In this document: in pieces, positions 12,235 through 14,171 of the stretch
Layout: each line of letters begins with the position of its first letter
How positions within the stretch are numbered: the first letter of the stretch is position 1
Assembly: GCA_021806865.1 (NCBI GenBank)
Contig: JAKAPU010000056.1
Coordinates: forward strand, 1-14,171
DNA length: 14,171 nucleotides
Direction of reading: 5' to 3'
DNA from: an archaeon
GTDB taxonomy: Archaea; Thermoproteota; Nitrososphaeria; Nitrososphaerales; CADDZS01
Translations under genes and position numbers: made by a program
The notes under the pieces: model-generated
What the model saw: only the letters and a program-made list of their open reading frames with translations
What the model was told of the DNA's origin: nothing
The model's database searches: none

Positions 12235-14171
12235 CTATCTTTGCGTTGTTACAAACTGCAGGGGTTCCACTTTGACCACCGCACTAGGAGTTTTTTGCCC
12301 GCTCGGCTCGCTGATTGTCGAAGTTACCAAGTAACCCCTAGGCAGTGACACCACGGCACGTGCCAGGCTCTGAGACTGGATCTCGGTCTTGAATCCGGAT
12401 ATCTCTTCGTTGATCGTTTTTTCGCCCGAAAGCCGGTGAACAAATTCCACTGCGTCAGCACCAAGAAATTCTCGGACCTGACTTCTTGAAGTCACAACAA
12501 ACGAATTGCCGATCGCTCTAAGCTTGGATACTAGCTGGATAGTTCTATGCTTCAAGCTCTCACTCTTGAATCGATCCAGCATGTCTTCTACTACGATCAG
12601 GGAATTGCGTATATCGCTTGAGAGGAGGTCTCTCAGTATCAAGGAGGTGATAATTTGCCGTTCTTCCTTCGTGGTAGGATCTCTGAGTCCCCTGCCCGAA
12701 ACGTCAAACAGTGTGTTTTCGTTGGCAGGCAATGGCGTTGCCGACTGGGCAAAGATTCTCGCAGAAGCACTCCTCGAAAGCCCCTTTTTCAGTTTCTGCG
12801 CTATCTGAGCGAGTTCCGGTTCCTTTGACAATTGATTCCATAAATCCTCCAGGTCTTGAGATTCGGTCTGCGCCCTAATTATAGATGCAATACGAGCCCT
12901 CTGTTCGGTCGAACAGCCTTGACCACTCTGAAGAAGCCACTCCTGTATCAGATCAGAAACTAGTTCGGCCGATTCAGGATCTTTTGTCAAGAGTGCCTCC
13001 CTGAATTCCTGAGATTGCGAATCGCTTGCGAAACCAAATACCTTCCACGAGTATTTCCAAGCCACACCCCTATGCTCACCTTTCTGGTCGATCACTATTA
13101 TCTTCGGTGCACCAGACTTGCCTGCGATGCCATCGACGAGCCGTTTCAGAGTGGTGCTTCGCCCAGACCCCGACGCCCCAACTATCGCTACGCCATCACG
13201 CTTCACAACGTCGAGCTCAATGTAGAATTCTCCAATCTCCTTAACCTGTGATGGGATATCCTTCTCCTGTACGTTCCTGACCAATGCAGAGATCATTTGC
13301 TGGACGTCAAGTTGCCTGCCTAGGTACACTGCGTTTCCAGATTTTGCTCTAGCAATCTCAGCTACCGTCACCTCGACTGCAACCTGTCGGATCTTCTGCC
13401 TGTATTGCTCAGATTTTCTCTCTTCCGCTATTTGAATTGCTTCCTTTTCTCGACGCCTCATTTCCTCCTGTTCTTTCTGCCTTGCACGTTGCTCTTCCTC
13501 TTCTTCGCGGATGAACTGAGAGATATTGTCAAGTTCGTGCGGAGCCATCACGAGGTAATCTCCAGACTCCTGAACAAAGTCTGAGAGTTCTTGTGGAATT
13601 TTTTGGCCCTTTTGTACGACGCCGAGATTCTCTTCTAGCAAAGCCAAAGCTGGTCTCAGCGGGTCGATTTTGTCTTGCGATTTTAGATCTCTTAGCCTCG
13701 AAAGTAGCAAGTTCTCAGACGGAATATTGAGTTTCTTAATTAGGGCGTCAGCCTTTTCCTTGGAGAAAAACGACGGGACCCAGATGCTATAGTCGCGATC
13801 CTTTGCCTTGAGCAGCAGTTTGTTGAATATCGCCTTCTCGACGATCAGGTTTTCGTACCTGAGCTCCTTTATTCCTGGCGCTTGTGCCTTGATCGCAGCG
13901 AAGTACTTCTGAAACTCCTTACCGCTTGAGCCAAGTTGCTTTCCCTGTTCCACTCTGAATAGAAGCTCCACCAGGGACCTTCGTATGAGACGGAGGCTAG
14001 CATCGATTGCTCGTTTCTCTTCGCTATTCATCTTGGAGAATCGCTCTGAGATTGACAGTGCAAAGTTGTCAGCCACATTACGAAGCTCAGATCTCAGTAC
14101 TTCCTTGAGCCGATCTACATTGTTATTGCTTGCAATAAGAAATGATTCAATGTCGTTCCGAGCAGTAGTTG
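12235..14171 (-). CDS. HerA/FtsK-like P-loop ATPase with coiled-coil (5' end outside window)
   Basis: Residues are counted from GTG 14076 (613 aa), but the frame stays open to the window edge (TTARNDIESFLIAS... precedes it), so the real start is probably outside. Order: an alpha-helical N-terminal region (1-180); a charged coiled-coil (about 185-235, REEEEEQRARQKEQEEMRRR); a short beta-rich stretch like the HAS barrel of HerA (about 236-295); then the ATPase. Motifs are Walker A GASGSGRST (300-308); IIVIDQKGEHRG (326-337), the VirB4/HerA-type second strand with Asp330; Walker B LIVVEDML (493-500); and the sensor strand SFVVTSRSQ (525-533). The Walker A Lys is Arg306 (CGA), and Walker B has Glu-Asp instead of Asp-Glu. 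Relatives are hexameric DNA translocases or secretion motors. Activity, if any, is uncertain. It is followed by the molybdenum hydroxylase gene 67 bp on. Confidence 0.75.
   Translation of the reverse strand, partial: TTARNDIESFLIASNNNVDRLKEVLRSELRNVADNFALSISERFSKMNSEEKRAIDASLRLIRRSLVELLFRVEQGKQLGSSGKEFQKYFAAIKAQAPGIKELRYENLIVEKAIFNKLLLKAKDRDYSIWVPSFFSKEKADALIKKLNIPSENLLLSRLRDLKSQDKIDPLRPALALLEENLGVVQKGQKIPQELSDFVQESGDYLVMAPHELDNISQFIREEEEEQRARQKEQEEMRRREKEAIQIAEERKSEQYRQKIRQVAVEVTVAEIARAKSGNAVYLGRQLDVQQMISALVRNVQEKDIPSQVKEIGEFYIELDVVKRDGVAIVGASGSGRSTTLKRLVDGIAGKSGAPKIIVIDQKGEHRGVAWKYSWKVFGFASDSQSQEFREALLTKDPESAELVSDLIQEWLLQSGQGCSTEQRARIASIIRAQTESQDLEDLWNQLSKEPELAQIAQKLKKGLSRSASARIFAQSATPLPANENTLFDVSGRGLRDPTTKEERQIITSLILRDLLSSDIRNSLIVVEDMLDRFKSESLKHRTIQLVSKLRAIGNSFVVTSRSQVREFLGADAVEFVHRLSGEKTINEEISGFKTEIQSQSLARAVVSLPRGYLVTSTISEPSGQKTPSAVVKVEPLQFVTTQR

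Overview
This window looks archaeal, most likely from a Thermoproteota lineage such as a Nitrososphaeria-like (thaumarchaeal) or related group. Several genes begin at or just after an AT-rich TATA-like box, have no Shine-Dalgarno sequence, and use ATG, TTG or GTG. The window also carries a tandem Lrp/AsnC-type regulator and a HerA/FtsK-type ATPase with archaeal-style architecture. The lineage is inferred from gene content and promoter style; there is no rRNA, tRNA or other marker here.

Layout. The left part (1-4755) holds four regulator and metabolism genes: a PadR winged-helix protein fused to a degenerate Mrr-like (PD-(D/E)XK) domain (+), a double wHTH Lrp-like regulator (-), a divergent phenylacetate-CoA ligase-type enzyme (+), and an MFS exporter (+). 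From 4986 to the right edge every recognisable gene lies on the minus strand. In transcription order (right to left) these are: a HerA-like P-loop ATPase running off the window edge; a lone molybdopterin-binding subunit of the xanthine dehydrogenase/4-hydroxybenzoyl-CoA reductase family; about 0.5 kb without a convincing gene; a truncated repeat copy; a secreted Thr-rich protein; a membrane-anchored coiled-coil protein; a 101-aa protein that is the parent of the truncated copy; a small two-helix membrane protein; a 631-aa coiled-coil protein with repeated helical modules; and a small acidic partner protein.

How the genes may work together. The paaK-like ligase, its divergent Lrp-like regulator, the MFS transporter and the molybdenum hydroxylase subunit fit uptake, CoA activation and reduction or hydroxylation of an aromatic acid, but this is inference because the other hydroxylase subunits are absent. 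The 4986-9174 block (coiled-coil proteins, small membrane proteins, mucin-like secreted protein) is the least familiar part. It contains a 139-bp direct duplication, one end of which is a perfect 23-bp palindrome and which includes 66 identical bases, flanking two of the envelope-type genes. Together with the neighbouring HerA-like ATPase, whose Walker A lysine is replaced by arginine, it could be an undescribed envelope- or DNA-associated assembly; nothing in the sequence proves that.

No CRISPR array, tRNA, rRNA or complete insertion sequence was seen.
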